DNA of 11,077 bases from Parvicella sp041583015 (GTDB lineage Bacteria > Bacteroidota > Bacteroidia > Flavobacteriales_D > Parvicellaceae): the NCBI GenBank assembly GCA_041583015.1, contig JBFHGR010000105.1, forward strand, positions 1 to 11,077. Direction: 5' to 3'. A program made the position numbers and the translations under genes. Below the pieces are notes generated by a model. That model did no database searches. It saw nothing but the letters and a program-made list of their open reading frames with translations, and had not been told where the DNA came from. Of the stretch, positions 1 to 7,430 are shown in pieces. Numbering within the stretch: position 1 is the stretch's first letter; each line of letters begins with the position of its first letter.

Positions 1-1461
1 TAATGTTTCTCTATTGGAGTAAATACTATCTTTTATTCTAGCTTTAAAATTTAGTTCTATTAAGTTTTTATTGGCAAACATTATTCTTTTGCTGTAAGAA
101 ATATATTTATTCAAGACAACGTGATATTCTTCAATGGCGTTAATTGACCTTTTAGTAAAGTAGGTTTTAATCCTATTTATTAAACCTTGATCTTCTTCAC
201 ATAGGTAATTGCCGAGTTTGATTTCTTTTTCTTCGAGGTTAGTGATTTCTTTTAAAATGGATCTTAATTCTTTTTCTAGTGCAGAAACCTCTTGCTCATA
301 ATAAGCAATATCATTTTCTATTTTACCTTTCAGCCCAATACCGCTTAACCATCTTTTAAGATTTTTGTTTAGGCCAGACTTTAAACTTCGTTTATTGCTA
401 ATTCTAGTTGCAAAATTATCCAATCCAAAATCTTTCTTGAATTTGTCATCTATAACTTTAACAGCTTGCTCATTGGAGGAGACAATCAAAACACTTTTTC
501 CTTTTTTTGCTTCATTGATTGCAAGCGATGCTATCGTGAAGGATTTACCCGTACCGGGCGGACCTACTATTACGGAGTAATCTGATAGGCTTGCAATTTC
601 TAGTATTTTTTCTTGAGGCTTACTTAGTATTGCGGGTACATGGTGATGGAATTTACTTGAAGTTTCAAAATGAGTAGGAATGTCAAAATTCTTCATCAAA
701 TAGGAGAGTAGCGGCTTGCTGTAGATTCCTTTTTTTTCAAGTTGTTCTAATTCCTCAATTACGCTTTGCGTATTCTTAGACTTGCTCATCAAGTAGATGC
801 AACCTCCATTGATAATGGTTGGCTTCGTACTATTGGTGTTTTTAATACTTTTTTGTGGTGAAAGTTCGGGGTAATTGGAAAGGTTTTTTAAATAGAATTG
901 AGGAAATTTTTCTTTGAGATAATTTTCTAGCCTCAATACATGTCCTATGTCAACCAGTCCTTCATAATTAAGTATTGCATTCAATTCCTTAGCTAGGACA
1001 TGTCTTTCTATATTAGATTCATTGGATAAAATGTCTAAGAAAAGTGGGTTAATTTCTAGAGATGAGTTATCTATTTTAACAAAATAATACGAGTCATATA
1101 CTATTGAAGCAGAATAGGAAAGCATTGGCGTAAAAACATTTCTTGATTTGCCTAACAGATTCTGTTTAGTTTTTAGAAAAAACAAACTCGCCTTTAAGTC
1201 CTTTTCTTTAATGTAAAGACTTAATTCATAATTCAGTTTAGCGCCATAATGTTCTTTTAGTAATTCTAAATGACCTTCGGATGAAAATAATTCGGCATTT
1301 TCTAAGAATAGTCTCTGTTCAATTTTATTACTAAAAATATCCTGTAATGCATTGGTCCTGTTGTCAGCAATGAAACAGTCTTTTAAATAAGATATTTTGT
1401 TCTGTATGGAAATAACCTTAACGTTCTTGATGCCGAATTTAAGGAAATTTTCAAAGAAATT
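1..1461 (-). CDS. SF1 (UPF1/Dna2-like) helicase-type ATPase, partial at 3' end, start codon unresolved
   Basis: This minus-strand frame is open for 487 codons, from just after the CHAT stop to the left edge, so the C-terminus is missing. Counting from position 1461, Walker A (GPPGTGKS) lies at about residues 300-307. It is preceded by a Q-motif-like KPQEKILEIA and followed by a motif Ia-like VLIVSSNEQAVKVIDDKF. After that comes a charged coiled-coil-like stretch (about residues 370-410). This order is typical of AAA_11-type SF1B helicases; motifs II-VI would lie beyond the edge. The first ATG is at 1125 and the first TTG at 1185. The 100 or so residues before that ATG look like genuine protein: EKDLKASLFFLK, then an element resembling the family's 'PLf...LEINPLFL' region. 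ATG 1125 is therefore probably internal. No ATG, GTG or TTG exists between 1186 and 1461. The real start is thus non-canonical, lost by deletion, or reached through the CHAT stop. Helicase-type ATPase identity is fairly sure; the substrate is unknown. Confidence 0.72.
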
Positions 1462-4400
1462 CTAAATCAATACAAAAGCAGCCCAATAAAAAGCATCGTA
1501 CTTTTTGCTCATGTGCATTTGGGCTTTTCTAAATGAGTCATTAATGTCTTTAGATTCAAGTAAGAAACTGTAAAACTTTACCATAAACTCTTTGGTTTCA
1601 TTGTCTGGCACTTGCCAAAGACTCATGATTATGTTCTTAACTCCTGCCATTTTCATAGAGCGTTGTAATCCATAAACCCCTTCGCTTCCTTGTATGTCGC
1701 CCAAACCTGTTTCGCATGCGCTTAGTACCATTAATTCAAGATTTCTCAAGTCCATTATCGCAATATCTTGTGCAGTTAGTACGCCATCATTTTTCATGTC
1801 AATATCTGTTCTGTTCCATACTTGGTTTGCGCCAGATAATGCAATTCCAGAACGCATCATAGGGTTCTTGTTGCTGACATAAAAATTGTAACCTAAACCT
1901 CTACTACCACCTCTGAAAACAACATTTTCATCTGTTATAACTTCATCTTCTACAATTTCTTGAGCAAGAGAAGGTTTGGGGTAGAAAAAACCGTGTGTAG
2001 CAATGTGAGCAATGTTTTTAGTTGGTAAGATTTCACTAAGTTGTGTTTCATTGGCTTCGCCATCTGTAAAATAGGAGGTGTGTACGCCTTTTTCTTGGAA
2101 TTTTTGTTCGATCTCTTTTGATTCAATTTTAGTACCATCTAAATAAGTCCATATATGATCGGCATCTTTGTCTACGTTGTAATCATAGTCAATTCCACCT
2201 ATAATTACTGGATTTAGCGTTTTTAGTGCTGTCTGTTTTTTCAAGACTGCCGTTGCCGTTGAAACATTTCTAATTTGATATGCCTGATTCATAAATTGAG
2301 TTCCATCAGAAATTCCAGCAAAAGATATTTTGTGCAATAATCCATCTGGAGAGATGATAACTTCTGAGTGCTTAGGTAAATGATTTTGGATAGGCTCCCA
2401 AATTAAGTCATGTAACATTGATTTTTCTCCTTTTTTACCATAAATTCCATTTATATAAGAAAGATTGTTGCCTCCATATTTACCAATAATATTAATTAAA
2501 TCTATTTCTCTGCAGATATCTACAAAAATAGGGTAGGTAGATTGGCTGTTAAAAATAAATGCTCCATATCTTACAGTGTCTGAAACGAATTTTTGCTGAT
2601 AGTTATACTTGATGAATTCAACTACTGTTTGATTATCGTTCAGTTGGTCCCTGATATCTTTCCAATCATATTTTTGGTTGATGGATTTAGCAAATTCTTT
2701 AGAACTTTCCATTAGCAGTTTCTCTAATTTGGTAGCTTCTTCTTGCGTTTTTTCTAGAAGTTTTAAATCTATGTTTCCCATAGTTTGAATATGAGAAATA
2801 GCATTGATTTTCTCAAGCCAAGATTTATATGTTTCAATTAGGACATCATCTTTTGAGTTTAGTATTTGGTTTTTTAACGCAGTATTGGAGTTAAGAAGTT
2901 TTCCTTTGGTTTGGAGTAAGGAGTTGAGTCCTATTTCTACAATTTCTGGATGCTCCTCAGATTTATCTTTGATATATGAATAGCAAAGTGCAAAATAGAT
3001 GTTGATTTGTTTCAGGTATTCTAAACTTTCTCCTTCTCCAAGATATTTTAAATTGTAATTAATGTTATTGTTAATAGTTTCAAATTGCTCCTTCACTAGT
3101 ATGGATGCATTTTTGTCATCATTATTAGAGTGGTAGGCAAATCCCAGGTTGGCTGCATTGAGCATCGTTTTTGGATTTTGTTTGCCGTTAGTTTTTATTA
3201 ATCTAGCACGTACACGCTCAAGTAGGTCTATCCCTAAATCAAATTTCTGAATAACACAAAGGGCATGTCCAAGATTACCAACAAAGTCACCAACAATTGG
3301 ATTGTCTGGGTTGTAAATTAGTTTAGCTATGTCTATTGATTCGGAATAAGCCTCGATGCTTTCTTCATATCTTCTGGTGTTTAGATAGACATTGGCTAGT
3401 GTATTGATGGTAGCGGCATAGTATTCATTTTCTTTTCCTAGTATTTGTTCAATGAGTTCCTTTGCGTCTAGTAGGTATTTTTCTGCATTTTCAAAATCAT
3501 ACATAGTAGTGTAAAGTGCTCCTAATCCAAGAAGTGTGGCGCAATAATGTTCGTTATTAGTTTCACTTTTGTTGTGTATATCTAAAGCATTGAGGTAGTG
3601 TTTCTCTGCTTTCGGGTAGTTTCCTAAATTAGTATATGATCTTGCGATGTTTACCATTACATTGGCTTTATTGATAGGGTTGTCTTTAGATAGAATTGGC
3701 GATGCTTTATGGAAATATTCTAAGGCTTTGATGTATTCTCCTGCATCCATGTAGATGAGTCCTAAGTGGTTTATTCCAATTGCATACTCAGGGCTTTTTT
3801 CTCCAAATGTGGATATTAGAAGTTCGCACCTTTCTTCGGTTACTGCTATGGCTTCGGTTTGCCTAGAGAGTCTAAGGAGTTGATTGGATTTTTCATCTAA
3901 AAGATTGATGTAGAAAATATTTTTTCCATAATGCTTTAGTGTTTTGCTAATGCTGCTGTCTATTAGGTCTATGGCTTCTTGATGTTTTACTAATTTCCCG
4001 AGTAAATCAATTTGTTCTGAAACAGCATTAGCATAGTAAGTGAAATTGTCTTGATTAGCAAGGTCTTTGCTCAAGAAGTCTAGTTTTACTTTGCCATGTT
4101 TTATTGCTTTTTCAAATTCTTCTGTGCGGGTGTAGAGGTTAAGTAGGGTGTTGTTTACTAATTGTAATGCGTGCTTGTTCTCATTGTTGGAACTGTAGAA
4201 ATCGTAAGCGTTGTTAGCGCAACGAATGGCTTTGTCAAGTTTATTGAATTTTTCGTAGTTGGTTGCTAAGTAACTGTTCCAAAATGCGTAGTTGGATGTG
4301 TTTGGTTTGTAGTTGGCATCGATTATTAAATGTGCTGAATCTAGATAGTTTGATGCAGTATCAATTTGGTTTTGATAATAGTATGTGTGACTTAAACTAA

Positions 4401-5235
4401 TATAACTATCAATAAGACTGGTGTCTGTTGTTGAAATATGTTCCTTTCTATTTTTTATGTCAATTTTTAATGCTGCAGCCGATGCTTCGTAGAGTTTTAG
4501 TTCAATAAGTTCTTTATTGAATTGCTGCATAGTCCTGAAATTGTTGGCGTAATTTAATGGATCATTTTTAATGTGAATTTCAAACCCTTTAGAATAGGAT
4601 TTTTCTGCCTCTTTGTATCGGGAACTATATATAAAAGAGTTTGCTATGTTAATGGAAACATTCGCAAAGTCAATATTGTCTTGTCCTAAATGTTTTTCAA
4701 TAAGTGCCAATGACTTTTGATAATAAGTGATGGCGTCTTCGTCTTTGCCAAGGTTGTAGAGTGCAATACCATAATCATTGTAGGCAAATGCTAGGTTTAG
4801 TTCTTCTTGAGGGGAAAGGCTTTTCTTAAGCATTGAAACAATGATTTCGTATCTGTATGAAGCGTAACCTTCTCTGTCTTGCTGGATGTTGGCAATTTCA
4901 CAGAGTTGCTTAAGTGAGTTGATGTGCATCTCCGAACTACCTTTGAAGTTTTTGACACAGAATTGATGGTTGATGGAGTGAATTTCAAATGCTTTTTCTG
5001 TTTGTCCTGAATAGAAATACGAACTACCAAGTAAGTAATAGTAAGTAGGGATGCCAGTAGTGTCATTTGTTCCAAGTTCTTTCTTTAGCCATGGAATTAC
5101 TTTCTCATATTCAATGGCTGCAGTAGCATATTGCTCTGCTTCATAAAGTGCATTGGCTTTTTCGTAATCTTGAGCCTGTGTGTTGCTGATGATTACCGAG
5201 AAGAGTAGGAGTGAGGTAATAAATCTAAGGTACAT
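1462..5235 (-). CDS. Exported TPR-CHAT caspase-like protease
   Basis: This is a 1257-residue protein with three parts. Residues 1-21 look like a Sec signal peptide with a hydrophobic LLLFSVII core and a likely cut in NTQA|QDY, so the protein probably acts in the periplasm or outside the cell. Residues 30-800 carry about ten or more tetratricopeptide repeats; clear examples are AYNDYGIALYNLGKDEDAI, HLGLIYMDAGEYIKALEYF and NIARSYTNLGNYPKAEKHY. A helical linker follows. The C-terminal CHAT domain (about 930-1257) shows ISPDGLLHKISFAGI, His1081 in HIATHGFF and Cys1174 in LSACETGLG. These are the expected His-Cys dyad of clan CD (caspase/separase-like) peptidases, so activity is plausible. The end, YWAAFVLI, is where CHAT domains normally finish, so the protein looks complete. 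The ATG fits a -7 box about 20 nt upstream. The helicase frame follows at once in the same frame. Exported TPR-CHAT proteins are common in Bacteroidota, but their substrates are unknown. The export signal argues against a role like that of the cytosolic type III-E CRISPR-associated TPR-CHAT. Confidence 0.93.
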   Translation of the reverse strand: MYLRFITSLLLFSVIISNTQAQDYEKANALYEAEQYATAAIEYEKVIPWLKKELGTNDTTGIPTYYYLLGSSYFYSGQTEKAFEIHSINHQFCVKNFKGSSEMHINSLKQLCEIANIQQDREGYASYRYEIIVSMLKKSLSPQEELNLAFAYNDYGIALYNLGKDEDAITYYQKSLALIEKHLGQDNIDFANVSINIANSFIYSSRYKEAEKSYSKGFEIHIKNDPLNYANNFRTMQQFNKELIELKLYEASAAALKIDIKNRKEHISTTDTSLIDSYISLSHTYYYQNQIDTASNYLDSAHLIIDANYKPNTSNYAFWNSYLATNYEKFNKLDKAIRCANNAYDFYSSNNENKHALQLVNNTLLNLYTRTEEFEKAIKHGKVKLDFLSKDLANQDNFTYYANAVSEQIDLLGKLVKHQEAIDLIDSSISKTLKHYGKNIFYINLLDEKSNQLLRLSRQTEAIAVTEERCELLISTFGEKSPEYAIGINHLGLIYMDAGEYIKALEYFHKASPILSKDNPINKANVMVNIARSYTNLGNYPKAEKHYLNALDIHNKSETNNEHYCATLLGLGALYTTMYDFENAEKYLLDAKELIEQILGKENEYYAATINTLANVYLNTRRYEESIEAYSESIDIAKLIYNPDNPIVGDFVGNLGHALCVIQKFDLGIDLLERVRARLIKTNGKQNPKTMLNAANLGFAYHSNNDDKNASILVKEQFETINNNINYNLKYLGEGESLEYLKQINIYFALCYSYIKDKSEEHPEIVEIGLNSLLQTKGKLLNSNTALKNQILNSKDDVLIETYKSWLEKINAISHIQTMGNIDLKLLEKTQEEATKLEKLLMESSKEFAKSINQKYDWKDIRDQLNDNQTVVEFIKYNYQQKFVSDTVRYGAFIFNSQSTYPIFVDICREIDLINIIGKYGGNNLSYINGIYGKKGEKSMLHDLIWEPIQNHLPKHSEVIISPDGLLHKISFAGISDGTQFMNQAYQIRNVSTATAVLKKQTALKTLNPVIIGGIDYDYNVDKDADHIWTYLDGTKIESKEIEQKFQEKGVHTSYFTDGEANETQLSEILPTKNIAHIATHGFFYPKPSLAQEIVEDEVITDENVVFRGGSRGLGYNFYVSNKNPMMRSGIALSGANQVWNRTDIDMKNDGVLTAQDIAIMDLRNLELMVLSACETGLGDIQGSEGVYGLQRSMKMAGVKNIIMSLWQVPDNETKEFMVKFYSFLLESKDINDSFRKAQMHMSKKYDAFYWAAFVLI

Positions 5236-5255
5236 ATTAGTAATTTTAACTATAC

Positions 5256-5286
5256 CAAAGATATTAGAATAATCTATTTAATGAAA
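5256..5286 (-). promoter_or_regulatory. Probable Bacteroidota promoter of the TPR-CHAT gene
   Basis: On the minus strand TATCTTTG (5263-5256) matches the Bacteroidota -7 consensus TAnnTTTG exactly. A TTTC (5286-5283) sits 19 nt further upstream, where the -33 TTTG/TTG element is expected. Transcription would start near 5252, giving a leader of about 16 nt before the ATG at 5235. This supports that start, and it means the CHAT gene can be transcribed independently of the regulator upstream. Confidence 0.6.
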
Positions 5287-5307
5287 TACGAAGAATGTCG
5301 TATAACT

Positions 5308-5496
5308 TTAGTTTAAAAAGAGAGGCATTCTATTCACGTGCATTAAAGCATTCACCTTTTTATGGTTTTTTACTTTTTTTACAATATTGGATACAATGCT
5401 GTCTAATTGAACATCCGTGCAATACTCTAATCTTCCTCTCACATTGAATAGTGACCAGAAACTCTGTATAAATGCTATTTTTTCAATTCTTGACAT
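5308..5496 (-). CDS. Possible small protein (62 residues), unrecognised
   Basis: The frame starts MSRIEKIAFIQSFWSLF and has a mixed charged and hydrophobic make-up with helix-like patterning (DVQLDSIVSNIVKKVKNHKK). It looks more like protein than a random AT-rich frame. The frame stays open upstream to an ATG at 5574 (88 residues), but that extension (MAFTIIFLPFVNWHNLFIIN) is unlike the rest and I favour the start at 5496. It lies between the regulator stop (5601) and the TPR-CHAT promoter on the same strand. No convincing promoter, ribosome-binding site or terminator belongs to it. A plus-strand frame at 5417-5614 overlaps it and is judged a shadow. I do not recognise the family. Confidence 0.35.
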   Translation of the reverse strand: MSRIEKIAFIQSFWSLFNVRGRLEYCTDVQLDSIVSNIVKKVKNHKKVNALMHVNRMPLFLN

Positions 5497-5600
5497 ATCT
5501 ATTATAATGACGCAATTGATTATGAAAAGATTGTGCCAATTAACGAATGGTAGGAAAATAATGGTAAAAGCCAATAGAGAACTGATTAACGGATATGCAA

Positions 5601-6740
5601 TTATGCCGACTTAAATTTACTTAACTCACTTTGCTCAACCTCTATGATGTTTTTCAATGGTTTGAAATGTGTTCTTAAAGTTGGCCATTTTTCATCGTAT
5701 CTGTTGAGTAATACATTTACTTGTTTTTTGTATTTTTTCAAGTTAAAAGTAATGGCAGAAGGAGTAATAGGTGGTTCGCACAACTGAGCGACTGTGTTTC
5801 CATTTACTTTCCAGTTTTGCGCAATTGCTTTTTCTGCAGCGCTTTCGTATTTATCTAATATTTCAATGATTGACGAATGTTTGTCGTTGCTACTTAATGT
5901 TGGCTGCTCATCTAAAACTTGATTTACAATAATGTTTTCTGGATGAATGACAATTGTGTTAGAATACTGAAGGGTGAGGTTTGCTGCCATGTGAGCAGCT
6001 TGAATTAACACTTTTTCTAGTGTAGTGATGTCAAGATCTTTATCGAGGATAAGTTCTTGTGCTTTATCCGAAAGGGCGACCGTCATTTTGAATTTGTCAG
6101 ACATCCTTTTCAATACATTGTTTATAAAGTAAAGCACACTTTTTTTGTAGTTGCTTCTCAGAGTCAAATTCTCTTCTTCAAGTTTTGATATGTTCACCTG
6201 TTGGAGTTTGATGTTATTAAGCACCATTCTATGGGTGTCGTTATTATTAAACTCTTCTTCAATTCTATTTTTTAAGGTTTGGAAAAGTAATTTGCCAATA
6301 ATATTTTTCTCCTGTACGTTTAAAGTGGATCCTTGTTTTGACATTCCAAAAACACTTGTGTTTTCTATTTTTAAAATCACAATATCGTATAGATGGTCCA
6401 TAGGGGAGAGGAACCTAAGGCATAATAGGTTACTATCATCTTCATCTGTAAATGATAATTGTTTTATTTTCTTTGATTTTCTTTTTTTGTCATTTAAAAA
6501 AGGAATAGAATTTTCCTGATTCCAAGTGTATTGACTTTTGTGTTTTCTGAATTTTTGAATTAAGTGACTCACATTTTTAGTGGAAGTTGATTCAATTTCT
6601 CCTTCACTTAATGTTTTCCAAACTAAGTCCTTGTTAAAACTTGAGTATACAATCATTGCCTCAGAGATACCTGGGAAGGTGTTCTCTAAGCTGCTTAATA
6701 TCCTCTCAATTGGATGTTGTATGAAAGAGTAGGTTAGCAT
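5601..6740 (-). CDS. Regulator: GAF-like N-terminus, NtrC-lid-like segment and Fis-type HTH
   Basis: This is a 379-residue cytosolic protein with no signal peptide or membrane segment. Residues 1-160 resemble a GAF-like sensor fold, with a strand-rich core (LLCLRFLSPMDHLYDIVILKI) and a closing helix (KNIIGKLLFQTL). Residues 165-200 are predicted helix or coiled coil (KLEEENLTLRSNYKK). Residues 222-275 (LSDKAQELIL, TTLEKVLIQAAHMA, HPENI) line up in pattern with the helical lid of NtrC-type AAA+ activators, where the usual text is 'LS..A...L...WPGNVRELENVIERA...A'. Residues 292-345 form a Fis-like helix-turn-helix: an alpha helix (IIEILDKYESAAEKAI), then VNGNTVAQLCEPPITPSAI and a basic helix (NLKKYKKQ). 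There is no Walker A, no GAFTGA loop and no sigma-54 ATPase core. The phased hexamer array just upstream covers its promoter, so autoregulation is likely. DNA binding is a fairly confident inference; the sensed signal is unknown. Confidence 0.75.
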   Translation of the reverse strand: MLTYSFIQHPIERILSSLENTFPGISEAMIVYSSFNKDLVWKTLSEGEIESTSTKNVSHLIQKFRKHKSQYTWNQENSIPFLNDKKRKSKKIKQLSFTDEDDSNLLCLRFLSPMDHLYDIVILKIENTSVFGMSKQGSTLNVQEKNIIGKLLFQTLKNRIEEEFNNNDTHRMVLNNIKLQQVNISKLEEENLTLRSNYKKSVLYFINNVLKRMSDKFKMTVALSDKAQELILDKDLDITTLEKVLIQAAHMAANLTLQYSNTIVIHPENIIVNQVLDEQPTLSSNDKHSSIIEILDKYESAAEKAIAQNWKVNGNTVAQLCEPPITPSAITFNLKKYKKQVNVLLNRYDEKWPTLRTHFKPLKNIIEVEQSELSKFKSA

Positions 6741-6761
6741 TGTTGTATAATAATTAAGTTA

Positions 6762-6794
6762 CAAAGTTAAGTAAATATTTTAGTTTATACTCAA
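6762..6794 (-). promoter_or_regulatory. Probable promoter of the 379-residue regulator
   Basis: On the minus strand TAACTTTG (6769-6762) matches TAnnTTTG. A TTGA (6794-6791) about 21 nt upstream can serve as the -33 element. The predicted start near 6758 leaves a leader of about 17 nt. The -33 element is inside the 6788-6805 palindrome, and a TTAAGT hexamer (6767-6772) overlaps the -7 box. A protein bound there would block or alter transcription. Confidence 0.55.
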
Positions 6795-6805
6795 TTTATT
6801 GAGTA
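6788..6805. promoter_or_regulatory. 18-bp perfect palindrome, possible operator
   Basis: The arms TACTCAAT and ATTGAGTA are exact reverse complements around a 2-bp TT spacer. The site covers the -33 region of the regulator promoter. It is not followed by a T-tract on either strand, so it is not a terminator. A dimeric HTH protein, most simply the adjacent regulator, is the likely ligand. The binding protein is an inference. Confidence 0.5.
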
Positions 6806-6810
6806 AGGTT

Positions 6811-6867
6811 ACTTAATTAAATTAAGTGGTGCTTAAAAATTAAGTAAAGTGCTTAATTGTTGCTTAA
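6811..6867. promoter_or_regulatory. Phased TTAAGT/GCTTAA hexamer array, probable multi-site operator
   Basis: Six hexamers occur in 57 bp: ACTTAA 6811, TTAAGT 6822, GCTTAA 6831, TTAAGT 6840, GCTTAA 6851 and GCTTAA 6862. Start-to-start distances are 11, 9, 9, 11 and 11, close to one helical turn, so the sites lie on roughly one face of the DNA. The first two form a 7-bp-arm inverted repeat (6811-6827). Three further copies lie at 6754, 6767 and 6933, the last one at the GTG start of the 79-residue gene. The array sits between divergent genes and is the natural place for the regulator to act on both. Binding is inferred from arrangement only. Confidence 0.6.
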
Positions 6868-6936
6868 CTATTGTTTTTATTGACTTTTTATGTTGTTTAT
6901 TTGTGTAGTTGTAAAACAGAAAACGAATTGTATTAA

Positions 6937-7176
6937 GTGAAAAATGAATTACATAACTCAATTAATAATACTTCAAAAAGAGGTGTTGTAGAAATCATAT
7001 TTGATAGTTCTATATGGATAATCAAAGTGATGATTAGAATTGTTTTGAAAATACTTTTGTTCTTAATTTCAATAATATCTTCTGTAACAACACAAGTAAC
7101 AAACAAACTCAAACCACACTTTTTAAAAATTGAGGAATTGATCTATTTGAGAGCAAAAGATCTTTTCGGGATTTAA
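6937..7176 (+). CDS. Small membrane protein (79 residues), unrecognised
   Basis: Translation from GTG gives MKNELHNSINNTSKRG, then a long hydrophobic segment at about residues 25-50 (IWIIKVMIRIVLKILLFLISII) with a few Arg and Lys residues. A polar, basic-flanked tail follows (NKLKPHFLKIEELIYLRAKD). One transmembrane or membrane-lying helix is likely. No ATG lies in frame nearby, so GTG is the only reasonable start. A TTAAGT hexamer overlaps the GTG. A weak promoter can be proposed (TTGAC 6880-6884 and TAGTTGTA 6906-6913). The 47-residue frame begins 11 nt after the stop, so the two are probably co-transcribed. I do not recognise the family; a membrane-modifying or signalling peptide is possible, but nothing in the sequence shows which. 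Confidence 0.5.
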   Translation: MKNELHNSINNTSKRGVVEIIFDSSIWIIKVMIRIVLKILLFLISIISSVTTQVTNKLKPHFLKIEELIYLRAKDLFGI

Positions 7177-7187
7177 ACTTACAGGCA

Positions 7188-7331
7188 ATGAAACTATGGG
7201 AGAAAATAATTAGTTGGTTAGGATTAGAACTAATCGAAGAACCAGCAAAAGAAATTGAAGAGGAGAATTTCAGAATTAATGAAAAAAAGGATGTAAACAT
7301 TTGGGCCAAGAATAAGTATAAAACGCAATAG
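7188..7331 (+). CDS. Small amphipathic acidic protein (47 residues), unrecognised
   Basis: ATG at 7188 opens a 47-codon frame ending in TAG at 7329-7331. The start MKLWEKIISWLGLELI has hydrophobic and Trp residues on a helical repeat and could lie along a membrane. The middle is acidic (EEPAKEIEEE) and the tail is basic (KNKYKTQ). A weak CAGG at 7182-7185 precedes the ATG by two bases. The frame starts 11 nt after the 79-residue gene stops, suggesting a two-gene transcript. No clear terminator separates it from the phosphohexomutase gene 99 nt downstream. The family is not recognised and the coding call rests on composition and spacing. Confidence 0.42.
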   Translation: MKLWEKIISWLGLELIEEPAKEIEEENFRINEKKDVNIWAKNKYKTQ

Positions 7332-7430
7332 TCCGCTTTTAATAGGTACTTATCAATAATTTGATAGCATGTTAATATAAAACGAAATCAATTTTGTATT
7401 TTCGTCATATTATTAAATGAAGAGAAGAAG

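Noticed and set aside
365..580. Plus-strand 71-residue frame.
   Set aside because: It is the antisense of the helicase Walker A region, which shows clear protein motifs on the minus strand.
1694..2138. Short frames on both strands inside the CHAT domain (1694-1882 plus, 1950-2138 minus).
   Set aside because: The CHAT reading with its His-Cys motifs occupies this DNA; the alternatives are low-complexity shadows.
1462..5235. TPR-CHAT as a CRISPR type III-E accessory protease.
   Set aside because: No CRISPR array or Cas effector is present, and the protein has a signal peptide.
5523..5538. Minus-strand TGGCAC-N5-TTTCA resembling a sigma-54 promoter upstream of the 62-residue frame.
   Set aside because: The near-invariant GC of the -12 element is TC here, and one such match in AT-rich DNA is not convincing.
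5417..5614. Plus-strand 65-residue frame between the regulator and CHAT genes.
   Set aside because: It overlaps the end of the regulator gene, has no promoter or ribosome site, and lies opposite a better-looking minus-strand frame.
6151..6519. Plus-strand 122-residue frame opposite the regulator.
   Set aside because: Its Phe/Ser/Leu-rich composition is that expected from the antisense of an Asn/Lys/Glu-rich gene.
7109..7309. Minus-strand 66-residue frame across the two small plus-strand genes.
   Set aside because: It is Ser/Phe-rich antisense sequence of a Glu/Lys/Ile-rich coding strand, with no promoter.
7397..7404. TATTTTCG as the -7 box for the phosphohexomutase gene.
   Set aside because: It is one base off consensus and has no TTG at the expected -33 distance; kept only as a remark in the gene entry.
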